NCBI GenBank assembly: GCA_009786185.1
Contig: WQTS01000120.1
Coordinates: 1-36,144, forward strand
Reading direction: 5' to 3'
DNA from: Bacteroidota bacterium
Lineage (GTDB): Bacteria; Bacteroidota; Bacteroidia; Bacteroidales; WCHB1-69
DNA length: 36,144 nt
The number at the start of each line of letters is the position of its first letter. Within the stretch, counting starts at the first letter, position 1. The notes under the pieces were generated by a model. That model did no database searches, had not been told where the DNA came from, and saw only the letters and a list, made by a program, of their open reading frames with translations. Of the stretch, positions 25,184 to 33,427 are shown in pieces. Position numbers and translations under genes: made by a program.

Positions 25184-25292
25184 AATACAATTCGATTAAG
25201 GGTATTATTTGAATGGCAACAAAACCTCATTTTTTCAAGCTCCCTGAGTAGCCGAAGCAATGCTCCCTGACCAACGCCCTGATTCCATTATT
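25184..25292 (+). repeat. REP-like element, copy A
   Basis: This shares with copy C (34894-35004) the segments AATACAATTCGATTAAG, TATTTGAATGGCAACAAAACC, GCTCCCTGAGTAGC and CCCTGATTCCATTATT, in that order, over about 110 bp. The stretch between the last two blocks varies between copies. It lies in the 433-bp gap between rmlD and the four-repeat gene; the rest of that gap holds the inverted-repeat element at 25311-25461 and nothing else that I recognise. Confidence 0.75.
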
Positions 25293-25310
25293 TTGATTAT
25301 CAATAGAAAG

Positions 25311-25461
25311 AGATTCCTCGCTGCGCTCGGAATGACGAGTTCGCAAAGAGCGGAAGGAAAGAGCGCCGGCGGCGCACAAGTACTATGCAAATCCCAAGTT
25401 TTTGCTGCCGCCGCTTTGATCAGCAGGACAGTACGGTCATTCCGAGCGTAGCGAGGAATCT
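25311..25461. repeat. MITE-like element with 26-bp terminal inverted repeats
   Basis: The left end AGATTCCTCGCTGCGCTCGG... (25311-25336) and the right end (25436-25461) are reverse complements at 25 of 26 positions. The 99-bp centre is much richer in G and C than its surroundings (GCGCCGGCGGCGC). The ends belong to the ATTCCTCGCTNCGCTCGGAATGAC type of dispersed repeat that I recall from Bacteroidota. No transposase is encoded. Confidence 0.75.
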
Positions 25462-25576
25462 CGTACATTAAGACTGTACTCCTAACATAAAAACAACAAA
25501 CGTACCCGTAGTGGCAGTTTGCAGTTGAATGGTATTTGATGTAAGCTCTTGAACTATGAAAATGACGATGATACCA

Positions 25577-27868
25577 TTACTTTTTAAAAAAGTTAATAAG
25601 CTCACTTAAACTATACTCATTCTTAAAATAATCGCGCTTGTCATAATCATACATTTCTACAAAAATATCTTTATTATCTTTTCGAATAATAAGATATCCC
25701 CTACGACCTACATATAAGGATCCAATTATCAAGTCTTTGTGTTCATAATTAGAAATATTTTTTGTTAGTCCTACAGCACTACCTCCTACTATACTGTATC
25801 GCCCATCATCTTCCAGTTTAACCCCTCTAAAAAAAAGAGGCTCTCCATCAGACATAACAGGTATATTCCATTTACCTGAGAATATCAATTTTTCATTATC
25901 AAAGTCAATCCAATACTCGGGAACAGGTTTTCCCAAATATAAATTCTCCAACTGCGCTCTGCTTTTTATGCCGTAACGAGAGAGCATTTCGTCAGAATTA
26001 TTTATATGACTCGAATAGGCTTGATTAACCAGCATTTCTGTTATTTCCGGCGTCATTATCAACTCACTTTTATCTGCAACTTTATCAAAATATATCATTC
26101 GTGCTTCTTTTTCACGCAAGCCTAATTCTTTTAAATGGTTAATAAGCTCACTAAAAGTATATTCGTATTTAAAATATTCGCCCGTTATTTCGTCATATAC
26201 TTTTACAAAAATATCTTTATTCTCTTTATTAATAATAAGATAATCAATTCCTGTCATGGAAGGAGGTACACATAAAGACCCAATGAGCAAATCTTTATGT
26301 TCATAATTATGGAAGTGTTCTTCTATATTGTTAATAGGGATACCAGAATAGGTGTATTCTTCACAATATTCTGAAAACTGAATATTCCCAAATGAAAGAG
26401 GTTCACCATCAGACATTACAAGCACTTTCCAAGAGCCTGTAAATCTTAATGAAAGAGGTTCTCCGTCGGGCATACGAAACAGATTATAAATGCTTACGAT
26501 TTCTAAGGCTTCATGTACAATTGAATAATTGGGAATAGGCTTACTTATATGTAAGTTCTCTAACTGCGCTTTGTTTATTATACCATAATTGGAGCGATAT
26601 TCTTCAGGCAACTTTTTAAGCCACTTAACCACCACTTCTGTTATTTCGGGTGTCATTATTAATTCTTCTTTTATGGAAGCTCGTAGGGAATCTAACCTGC
26701 TTTGCTTTGCATTTTCGCGCAAGTCTAATTCTTTTAAATGGTTAATAAGCTCACTTAAACTATATTCGTTTTTTAAATATTCGTGCGTAAAAAGAATTTT
26801 ATGCTCTTTATTAATAATAAAGTAATCCATGTTACCTAAAGATTTTGTTATGTACCCAATTATCAATTCTTTGTGTTCATAATTATGAATATCTTCTACT
26901 ATATCCTCTCTCCCCCCTGCATAACGATATTTCCCATCACCTTCGCGTATCCATGCCATAAAAAGAGGCTTATCATCAGACATAACAGACACATACCAGT
27001 TACCTGTAAAAAATAATATTTCATGGTCTAAGTCAATCCAATATTCGGTAAAAGGTTTTCCCAGATGCAAATTATCCAACTGCGCTCTGTTTGTTATGCC
27101 ATATCTGGAGAGATATTCGTCGGAGGAGTTTATAAAATTCCAATAGAGTTCAGTAAGCAGCATTTCTGTTATTTCGGGAGTCATTTTCAATTCATGTTTT
27201 TGTGGAAAATTGGTATCAAAAATGCCATTTTCATCAACTTGAGCGTTTGTTCCAAAAATTACTTGAAAGAGCTTCTTCGGGTCTTCTAAAGCTTTATTTC
27301 TACGGTTAATAACATCAGTAAAGCTATATTCGTTTTTAAAATATCCACGCGTTTTCCAATCATATACCTCTATAAAAATATCTTTATTTTCTCTCCGGAT
27401 GTAGAAATATTCTATAAGCCACTCATTAATTTGTAAAATCCCCATCAAGTCTTTACGTTCATACCGATGAATCCCTTCCCCCATCATGGTATAACCAGAC
27501 CAGTATGAATCTCTGTATTGCCCATTTTTTCCAAGTGTAACATACGATAGAAAAATGGAGTTCCCTTCATACATGAAAGGCACTCGCCAACTTGAAAGCT
27601 TTAAGGTATCATTATCAATTATATACACAGGAACAGGTCTTCCCATCTGTAAATTTTCCAACTGCTCTTTGTTTTTTATGCCATATCTGTAGAAATCTTC
27701 AATAGGCGAGTTTTTAATCTTCGTAACCACCCTTTCTGTTATTTCCGGTGGCATTTTTAATTCATTTTCTTGTACAAAATCTGTATCTAAAGTTTTATTT
27801 TCATCAACTTGAGCGTTTGTTATTGCCAAAACGCTTAGTAAAGTTATAATTAACATTAATTTTTTCAT
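25577..27868 (-). CDS. Secreted protein with four long tandem repeats, unknown function
   Basis: A 763-residue protein with a clear signal peptide (MKKLMLIITLLSVLAITNAQ). The rest consists of four repeats starting at about residues 33, 223, 399 and 599, each of 160-200 residues. Each repeat opens with ELxMTPEITE, continues with YGIxNxAQLENLxLGKPVPxY, then PxMSDGEPL, then NYEHKDLIIGSL, then a NKENKDIFVxVYD strand, and closes with YFKNEYSLSELINxLK. Repeat 3 has a further internal duplication around DGEPLS. I do not recognise the family. It has no lipobox and no Por-type sorting domain at its C-terminus, so it is probably periplasmic or secreted. It is isolated, with repeats of the transposase-linked family on both sides, and may have come with the island. 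Confidence 0.8.
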   Translation of the reverse strand: MKKLMLIITLLSVLAITNAQVDENKTLDTDFVQENELKMPPEITERVVTKIKNSPIEDFYRYGIKNKEQLENLQMGRPVPVYIIDNDTLKLSSWRVPFMYEGNSIFLSYVTLGKNGQYRDSYWSGYTMMGEGIHRYERKDLMGILQINEWLIEYFYIRRENKDIFIEVYDWKTRGYFKNEYSFTDVINRRNKALEDPKKLFQVIFGTNAQVDENGIFDTNFPQKHELKMTPEITEMLLTELYWNFINSSDEYLSRYGITNRAQLDNLHLGKPFTEYWIDLDHEILFFTGNWYVSVMSDDKPLFMAWIREGDGKYRYAGGREDIVEDIHNYEHKELIIGYITKSLGNMDYFIINKEHKILFTHEYLKNEYSLSELINHLKELDLRENAKQSRLDSLRASIKEELIMTPEITEVVVKWLKKLPEEYRSNYGIINKAQLENLHISKPIPNYSIVHEALEIVSIYNLFRMPDGEPLSLRFTGSWKVLVMSDGEPLSFGNIQFSEYCEEYTYSGIPINNIEEHFHNYEHKDLLIGSLCVPPSMTGIDYLIINKENKDIFVKVYDEITGEYFKYEYTFSELINHLKELGLREKEARMIYFDKVADKSELIMTPEITEMLVNQAYSSHINNSDEMLSRYGIKSRAQLENLYLGKPVPEYWIDFDNEKLIFSGKWNIPVMSDGEPLFFRGVKLEDDGRYSIVGGSAVGLTKNISNYEHKDLIIGSLYVGRRGYLIIRKDNKDIFVEMYDYDKRDYFKNEYSLSELINFFKK

Positions 27869-27951
27869 AATTTGTCTCCTTTCTTAATATCTTTAAGATT
27901 AAAATTTATTAGCGACTCACTCATATTCCTCCTCGCTATTCAGGGCGGCTG

Positions 27952-27959
27952 CAAATATA
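27952..27959 (-). promoter_or_regulatory. -7 promoter box of the four-repeat gene
   Basis: TATATTTG on the minus strand, 84 nt before the start, fits TAnnTTTG exactly. A TTG lies 23 nt further upstream, slightly farther than usual. The 310-bp gap 27869-28178 otherwise holds repeat copy B and the right 27-bp direct repeat. Confidence 0.45.
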
Positions 27960-28008
27960 GGAAAGGTTTGTTTGTGTTCGCCCAATTTGGCTAAGAATAA
28001 AGCGGCGT

Positions 28009-28066
28009 TGGCTACTCAGAGAACCTGAAAAAATAATGGTTTGGCATTTTTGCTTCTATTCGGTAC
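28009..28066 (-). repeat. REP-like element, copy B (degenerate, inverted)
   Basis: On the minus strand it reads AAACCATTATTTTTTCAGG, then TTCTCTGAGTAGCC. This matches the first half of copies A, C and D with several changes. The second half of the family (CCCTGATTCCATTATT) is not recognisable here. Its orientation is opposite to copy A, so the two face each other across the four-repeat gene. Confidence 0.55.
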
Positions 28067-28147
28067 TATTGAAAAACAGAGTTTTCCATAAAACTGTCAT
28101 AGGCAATGAAGCCGTAGCGTAGTAAAAATCAGGACAATGGAAAATTT

Positions 28148-28174
28148 CTTAAAATTCTATCAACGTTGATTAAA
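28148..28174 (+). repeat. Right copy of the 27-bp direct repeat
   Basis: Partner of 25139-25165, differing at two positions (G to A in both). It contains the 12-bp palindrome ATCAACGTTGAT. It lies 4 bp from the stop of the small membrane protein gene. Confidence 0.6.
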
Positions 28175-28178
28175 TTTA

Positions 28179-28361
28179 TCATTCTTCACTTTTCTTATTT
28201 TTGGATTTTATTGCGAGTATCCAAACCGCTATCCAAAAGGTAATTGTAACTCCCGAAAATGCACCGAACAAGATAGGGAATTTTTCTTCATCATCTAATA
28301 ACACAAATAAAGGAATGATGATAACGCCGAGAAGCAGCAAATAGCGAAATGTGGTTTTCAT
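28179..28361 (-). CDS. Small two-helix membrane protein, hypothetical
   Basis: A 60-residue protein with two hydrophobic segments (about residues 5-21 and 29-51), a short acidic loop between them (DDEEKF) and a charged tail (KSKNKKSEE). It begins with ATG at 28361. Composition and topology look like a real small inner-membrane protein, but no family is recognised. It is divergent from serS, with 76 bp between the starts. Confidence 0.5.
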   Translation of the reverse strand: MKTTFRYLLLLGVIIIPLFVLLDDEEKFPILFGAFSGVTITFWIAVWILAIKSKNKKSEE

Positions 28362-28437
28362 AAATGTTTAATATGGCGCGAAATTATATTAATTATGATA
28401 AAAACTATATTTTCGCGAACGTAAAAAATTAAGCGCC

Positions 28438-29706
28438 ATGCTACATATTCAAACCCTGCGCGAAAACGCCGACTTTGTTATTGAAAGACTAAGAATCAAA
28501 AATTTTGAAGCCCAGCAAATCGTTAATGATGTGTTGGCTTTAGACTTGCAAATTAGAAATTTTAAAAAATCGTTAGACGATAATTTAATGACGCAAAATA
28601 AGCTTTCCAAAGAGATTGGTATGTTGTTAAAAAACGGTAAAACCGAAGAGGCAAACCAAGCGAAAGAGGAAATTGCGCGTTTAAAAACGGAAGAAAAAGA
28701 AATGCAGGAAACGTTGGCAGCAAAAGAGATTGCTATTCAAGAGCTGATGGTGCTGTTGCCGAATCTGCCACATGCAAGTGTTCCTATCGGAAAAAGCGCA
28801 GAAGATAACGAGATTATATATACGGAAGGAGAGGCAATTCCTCTCGAAGACGCCCTACCCCACTGGGATTTAGTTAAGAAATTCGATATTATTGATTTCG
28901 ACTTGGGCACGAAAATAACCGGTGCCGGATTTCCGGTGTACAAAGGAAAAGGGGCGCGTTTACAACGAGCGTTAATTAACTTTTTTTTAGACACAGCCTG
29001 CAACAATCGCTATATCGAAGTACAAGTACCTTACTTAGTAAACAAAGATTCGGCGTACGCTACCGGGCAACTTCCTGATAAAGACGGGCAAATGTATCAC
29101 GCCGTATTAGACGACTTCTATTTGATTCCTACGGCAGAAGTTCCGGTAACCAATATCTATAGAGATATGATTTTGAAGGAATCTGACTTTCCTATAAAAA
29201 ACTGTGCCTACTCGGCATGCTTTCGCCGCGAAGCCGGTTCGTACGGAAAAGATGTACGCGGTTTAAACCGCTTGCATCAATTTGATAAAGTGGAAATTGT
29301 GCAAATTCAACATCCTGATAGATCATACCAAGCTTTGGAAGAGATGAAAACGTATGTCATGTCGCTTTTGCAACAATTGGAATTGCCTTTTAGAGTGTTA
29401 AGACTTTGTGGCGGCGATATGAGTATTCACTCCGCACTGACGTACGACATGGAAGTATTTTCCAAAGCCCAACAACGTTGGTTAGAAGTAAGTTCCATCT
29501 CCAATTTCGAGGCATTTCAAGCCAATCGCATGAAGTTGCGTTTTAAAGACGAAAACGGAAAAACCCGCTTGGCGCATACGCTAAACGGCAGTGCATTAGC
29601 GCTTCCGCGCATCATGGCAGCATTAATAGAAAATAACCAAACGGATGCGGGGATACTTATTCCAAAAGTGTTACGGGATTATACCGGATTTGAAATAATT
29701 AATTAA
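28438..29706 (+). CDS. serS: Seryl-tRNA synthetase
   Basis: A 422-residue class II aminoacyl-tRNA synthetase that charges tRNA-Ser with serine. The N-terminal ~110 residues form the tRNA-binding coiled coil (K/E-rich, EEIARLKTEEKEMQE). The catalytic domain shows IPTAEVPVTN, motif 2 at about 262-282 (FRREAGSYGKDVRGL) and motif 3 at about 383-400 (NGSALALPRIMAALIEN). The length is normal. The start ATG 28438 gives MLHIQTLRENADFV, similar to the usual MLDIKxLRENPE form. It is the first gene of a plus-strand run; a long hairpin separates it from the MFS gene. Confidence 0.97.
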   Translation: MLHIQTLRENADFVIERLRIKNFEAQQIVNDVLALDLQIRNFKKSLDDNLMTQNKLSKEIGMLLKNGKTEEANQAKEEIARLKTEEKEMQETLAAKEIAIQELMVLLPNLPHASVPIGKSAEDNEIIYTEGEAIPLEDALPHWDLVKKFDIIDFDLGTKITGAGFPVYKGKGARLQRALINFFLDTACNNRYIEVQVPYLVNKDSAYATGQLPDKDGQMYHAVLDDFYLIPTAEVPVTNIYRDMILKESDFPIKNCAYSACFRREAGSYGKDVRGLNRLHQFDKVEIVQIQHPDRSYQALEEMKTYVMSLLQQLELPFRVLRLCGGDMSIHSALTYDMEVFSKAQQRWLEVSSISNFEAFQANRMKLRFKDENGKTRLAHTLNGSALALPRIMAALIENNQTDAGILIPKVLRDYTGFEIIN

Positions 29707-29711
29707 ATAAT

Positions 29712-29760
29712 TTTTGAATTATGAATTTTGAATTCAAAAATAAGAATTCATAATTCAAAA
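29712..29760. repeat. AT-rich hairpin repeat between serS and the sugar transporter
   Basis: Arms TTTTGAATTATGAATT (29712-29727) and AATTCATAATTCAAAA (29745-29760) are perfectly complementary over 16 bp around a 17-nt loop. They have the same base type as the repeats around the four-helix-bundle gene. It may act as a terminator for serS or simply be a dispersed repeat. Confidence 0.6.
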
Positions 29761-29782
29761 TTTAAAATTCAAAATTTAAACT

Positions 29783-31027
29783 ATGCAAAACAACAAAACC
29801 ACCTTCAGCATCTTCATCATCGGCGCATTATTTTTCGTGTTTGGATTCGTAACATGGTTAAATAGTGTATTGATTCCATTTTTAAAAACGGCATGCGAAC
29901 TTACTGATACAGAAGCCTCATTGGTACCTTTTGCTTTTTATATTTCCTATTTTGTAATGGCGATTCCATCCTCTTTTATCTTAAAAAGAACCGGATTTAC
30001 CAATGGTATGATGCTGGGATTGATTGTTATGGCAATTGGATCGTTGGTGTTCGTCCCGGCAGCTTTACATCGAAATTACATGCTGTTTTTGGTGGGTTTA
30101 TTCACGCAGGGCACCGGATTGGCGTTATTGCAAACCGCCACCAATCCTTATGTAACTATTCTCGGACCGATTGAATCTGCGGCGCAACGCATTAGCATAA
30201 TGGGCATTTGCAATAAAATTGCCGGTATGATTGGCGTATTGGTGCTGTTTTCCGCGCTATTTTCAAGTACGGAACATTTGTTGGTTAATTTCGATTCCAT
30301 TACCAACGTTGCTCTGCGCGAAAAAATATTACAGCAACTTTCTAACAGCGTGATTTTTCCTTATTTAGTAATGACCGCCGTGTTGTTAGGCTTGGTGTTA
30401 TTTATTAAAATGGCAAAACTCCCCGAAATTCATGAAGAAGAAAAAATGGAAACAAAATCAGAGCACAGCTCTATTTTTGCCTATCCGTATTTATGGTTTG
30501 GCATTGCCGCCATTTTCTTCTATGTGGGCGTTGAAGTAGTGGCAATTGATTACTTGATTGTATATGCCAACGACTTACAAATCCCAACCGAAATTTCGAG
30601 ATATTATCCTATTGCCGCTTTATTAGCTTTAGTAGTGGGATACACAATAGGAATTGCTTTGGTTCCAAAAGTGATTTCGCAACGCACTTCGCTAATTTTC
30701 AATGCTTCTTTGGGATTGATACTTGCCGTTGTTGCGTTATGTACAACGGGAAAAACCTCCATTTACGCCATTATTGGTTTAAGTTTTTCGCATGCCATTA
30801 TGTGGCCTGCCATTTGGCCTCTTTCTATACATAATCTTGGAAAATACACCAAATTAGCATCCGCTTTCTTGATTATGGCAATTGCGGGCGGCGCTATCCT
30901 ACCTTTAATTTATGGCGTGGTGGCTGATAAGTTTGGCACGCATTCGGCATATAGCGTAATGCTACCCGGTTATGTTTATTTAATTGTGTTTGCGGTTGTT
31001 TTGTGTAAAATAAAGAAGTGGAAATAA
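29783..31027 (+). CDS. Sugar MFS transporter, FucP/GluP type
   Basis: A 414-residue inner-membrane transporter with 12 predicted helices. It fits the glucose/galactose/fucose proton symporter group common in Bacteroidota: FFVFGFVTWLNSVLIPFLK in helix 1, then YFVMAIPSSFILKRTGF, GTGLALLQTATNPYV and, in the second half, WPAIWPLSIHNLGKYT. The substrate cannot be read beyond hexose-like sugars. No sugar catabolic genes are adjacent. The tamL gene starts 6 nt after the stop, so they are probably co-transcribed. Confidence 0.9.
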   Translation: MQNNKTTFSIFIIGALFFVFGFVTWLNSVLIPFLKTACELTDTEASLVPFAFYISYFVMAIPSSFILKRTGFTNGMMLGLIVMAIGSLVFVPAALHRNYMLFLVGLFTQGTGLALLQTATNPYVTILGPIESAAQRISIMGICNKIAGMIGVLVLFSALFSSTEHLLVNFDSITNVALREKILQQLSNSVIFPYLVMTAVLLGLVLFIKMAKLPEIHEEEKMETKSEHSSIFAYPYLWFGIAAIFFYVGVEVVAIDYLIVYANDLQIPTEISRYYPIAALLALVVGYTIGIALVPKVISQRTSLIFNASLGLILAVVALCTTGKTSIYAIIGLSFSHAIMWPAIWPLSIHNLGKYTKLASAFLIMAIAGGAILPLIYGVVADKFGTHSAYSVMLPGYVYLIVFAVVLCKIKKWK

Positions 31028-31033
31028 AAAATT

Positions 31034-33427
31034 ATGAGAAACAGCCTTGCCTTTTTTGGAATTACTTTAATATTGTTGCTCTTTTTGTCTTCCTGTAACT
31101 ATACAAAAAACTTAGCCAAAAACGAATATGCGCTCGTAAGGAATACGGTTAAAGTTGAAGAAGTTAGAGACCCACAATTCGATAATTTGATAGATTTGGT
31201 TAGACCTATTCCTAATAGAAATTTTATGGGAATCTTTCCGATAAAAGTGTCACTTTGGGCGAACCATCAACCAAGAATTGATTCTATTACCGGGAAAACG
31301 AGAGATTCAAAATTTAATCAGTGGTTGCGAAGACTTGGAGAGCCGCCGGTGTTGATGGATAGCATTGATATGCAACGTTCCATATCGCAAATTAATTTGG
31401 CAATGTCTAAACGTGGCTATTTTGATGCCACATCACGCGCCGAAGTCCAATTCTTGAGAAAGCAAAAATCAAGAGTCAATTACATTGTTACTCCCAATCA
31501 ACCTTATTATATCCGAAGCGTTGATTATCAAGTTGATATTCCTGAATATAAACGCATTGTAATTACAGATGCAGTAAATTCATTAGTAAAAAAAGGCGCA
31601 ATTTATAATGAAGAAGAGTTGGTTGCGGAACGAGCGCGCATCGTAAGTAAAATTCGAGACCAAGGTTTTTTTTACGCAAATGCCAATCTTGTTACTTTTT
31701 TGGTAGATACGAATAATGCGTTTGCGCATTTAAACATCCAAAACCATCCTACAGTAGCCATTACAATTAAAGTATCTTATGACGACGTGAATGATGAGAC
31801 CTTAATTGCGAAATTTAAAAATCGTTACAAATTTAATAATGTGCTCATCTATACGAATTATGATTTGAATTTTGATAGAAGCATAAACTTGGACACTATT
31901 CCTTATTTGGATTTCAGAAATAGATCGGATTCAACTCTATATGAATTTGTTACATTGAAAAGATTGAGAAAAGGAGGCAGTAGAATAAGATTGATAAAAG
32001 ATTTTAACAGTCGCACAATTGCTAATGCCATATGGATGAAAAGAGGTGATTTGTTCACACAAACCGCTTTCGACAGAACACATAAGAAGTTGCGAGACCT
32101 AAACAATTTCACCATTATCAATATTGCTTATTATGAAGATGAGGCGCTTTGGGATAGCATAAACAAAATTGGCGCTTTAAATACTGTTATACGCCTTACA
32201 CGAGCCCAACAACATGGGGTAGAGGGCGCATTTGATATCCGGACAGACCGAACCGGTTTATCATTAGCTTACACCAATAGAAACACTTTTAGAGGAGCTG
32301 AATTTTTGAGAGTGAGTGGTTACGGAAACTTTTATTATTATTCATGGTTGAATTCCGTGATTAAAAAAGAGGCTGTAGAAGAGAATGCTATTTATGGAGA
32401 ACTGGGAGGAGAAATCTTGCTTAGATTTCCAAGATTATTGATGCTACCTAAGTATCAAAATATTAACTTTTGGGGCTATTCTACTGAAATAAGATTTTCG
32501 GCAAGCTATGTGCAACTGTTTTCACGTTTGAATTTGCAGATTGCTTACACTTATAATTGGAACCCCACACGCTATCTCGCACACTCTATTTCGCCCGTTG
32601 ATGTAGCTACTTTAGACACTCGAAATACTCGTAATGTTGATCTCTTTGCAAAGTATCCGGAAAGTTATCAACGCAAATTTGAAAAATTTTTCCTTCCTTC
32701 TGCTCGCTATAACTTAGTTTATTGGACGCCTGAGAAAAACGGCAATATCTTCAGAGTGAATTTCTTTTATGAAACCGTAGGGTTATTGCTTTATGGCATA
32801 AATTCTGTAGTGGATAAAGACAGAATATGGACTATTTTTAACGATTTTAATTATGGGATTTATCAAAAATTTGACTTAAATCTCGCTTACACTACAAATA
32901 TTAACAGAAACAACTCTTTCGCTACACGTTTCGTTTTCGGCATGGCAATTCCGCTAAGAAAAGAGACAGTGATTCCATTTGAAAGGAGCTTTTTTGTAGG
33001 AGGGGCAAGCAGTATGCGTGGGTGGACGTTCCGGCAGTTAGGACCCGGAGGATTTTATTCGGAAGACTATATTGAGCGTGTAGGCGATATGAGAGTTGAA
33101 TTAAATTTAGAATACCGGGGCACCATTTATAAAGCGTTTAAATATGGCGTATTTTCGGATATAGGAAACGTTTGGCTTTTATCAAAATATGAAGATATGC
33201 CCAACGCCGAATTTAATTTCAATACATTTTATAAACAAATTGCATTTTGTGTTGGTTTAGGACTTCGCTTGGATTTTAATTTTTTTGTGATACGATTAGA
33301 TTATGGACTCCCCATTTATGACCCCTCTAAACCGGAAGGAAATTACTGGATTAATAAAAATTGGGCTGCCAATAAATGGTGGAATGGCGCACAGGGAATA
33401 CAATTTGGAATTAACTATGCTTTCTAA
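31034..33427 (+). CDS. tamL: TamL-type Omp85 outer-membrane lipoprotein
   Basis: A 797-residue protein of the BamA/TamA superfamily. The N-terminus is a lipoprotein signal (LLLFLSSC with C21), which separates the Bacteroidota TamL group from TamA. POTRA-like repeats follow up to about residue 400 and then a 16-strand barrel. The loop-6 region at about 656-672 reads GGASSMRGWTFRQLGPG, the counterpart of the VRGF motif. The last strand ends FGINYAF with a terminal aromatic. It probably helps insert or move outer-membrane material with a TamB-like partner, which is not in this window. Its stop overlaps the helicase start by 11 nt. Confidence 0.88.
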   Translation: MRNSLAFFGITLILLLFLSSCNYTKNLAKNEYALVRNTVKVEEVRDPQFDNLIDLVRPIPNRNFMGIFPIKVSLWANHQPRIDSITGKTRDSKFNQWLRRLGEPPVLMDSIDMQRSISQINLAMSKRGYFDATSRAEVQFLRKQKSRVNYIVTPNQPYYIRSVDYQVDIPEYKRIVITDAVNSLVKKGAIYNEEELVAERARIVSKIRDQGFFYANANLVTFLVDTNNAFAHLNIQNHPTVAITIKVSYDDVNDETLIAKFKNRYKFNNVLIYTNYDLNFDRSINLDTIPYLDFRNRSDSTLYEFVTLKRLRKGGSRIRLIKDFNSRTIANAIWMKRGDLFTQTAFDRTHKKLRDLNNFTIINIAYYEDEALWDSINKIGALNTVIRLTRAQQHGVEGAFDIRTDRTGLSLAYTNRNTFRGAEFLRVSGYGNFYYYSWLNSVIKKEAVEENAIYGELGGEILLRFPRLLMLPKYQNINFWGYSTEIRFSASYVQLFSRLNLQIAYTYNWNPTRYLAHSISPVDVATLDTRNTRNVDLFAKYPESYQRKFEKFFLPSARYNLVYWTPEKNGNIFRVNFFYETVGLLLYGINSVVDKDRIWTIFNDFNYGIYQKFDLNLAYTTNINRNNSFATRFVFGMAIPLRKETVIPFERSFFVGGASSMRGWTFRQLGPGGFYSEDYIERVGDMRVELNLEYRGTIYKAFKYGVFSDIGNVWLLSKYEDMPNAEFNFNTFYKQIAFCVGLGLRLDFNFFVIRLDYGLPIYDPSKPEGNYWINKNWAANKWWNGAQGIQFGINYAF

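Noticed and set aside
25235..25468. Opposite-strand small frames across the MITE-like element
   Set aside because: They run through the inverted-repeat element and a REP-like copy, and their residues reflect repeat DNA rather than a protein.
25577..27868. Regular repeats that might be taken for a CRISPR array
   Set aside because: The period is about 530-600 bp, diverged, and in one open frame. This is a protein-level duplication.
33303..33416. Longer helicase frame starting inside tamL
   Set aside because: The first 38 residues lie over the tamL C-terminal barrel in another frame and do not look like a helicase N-terminus.
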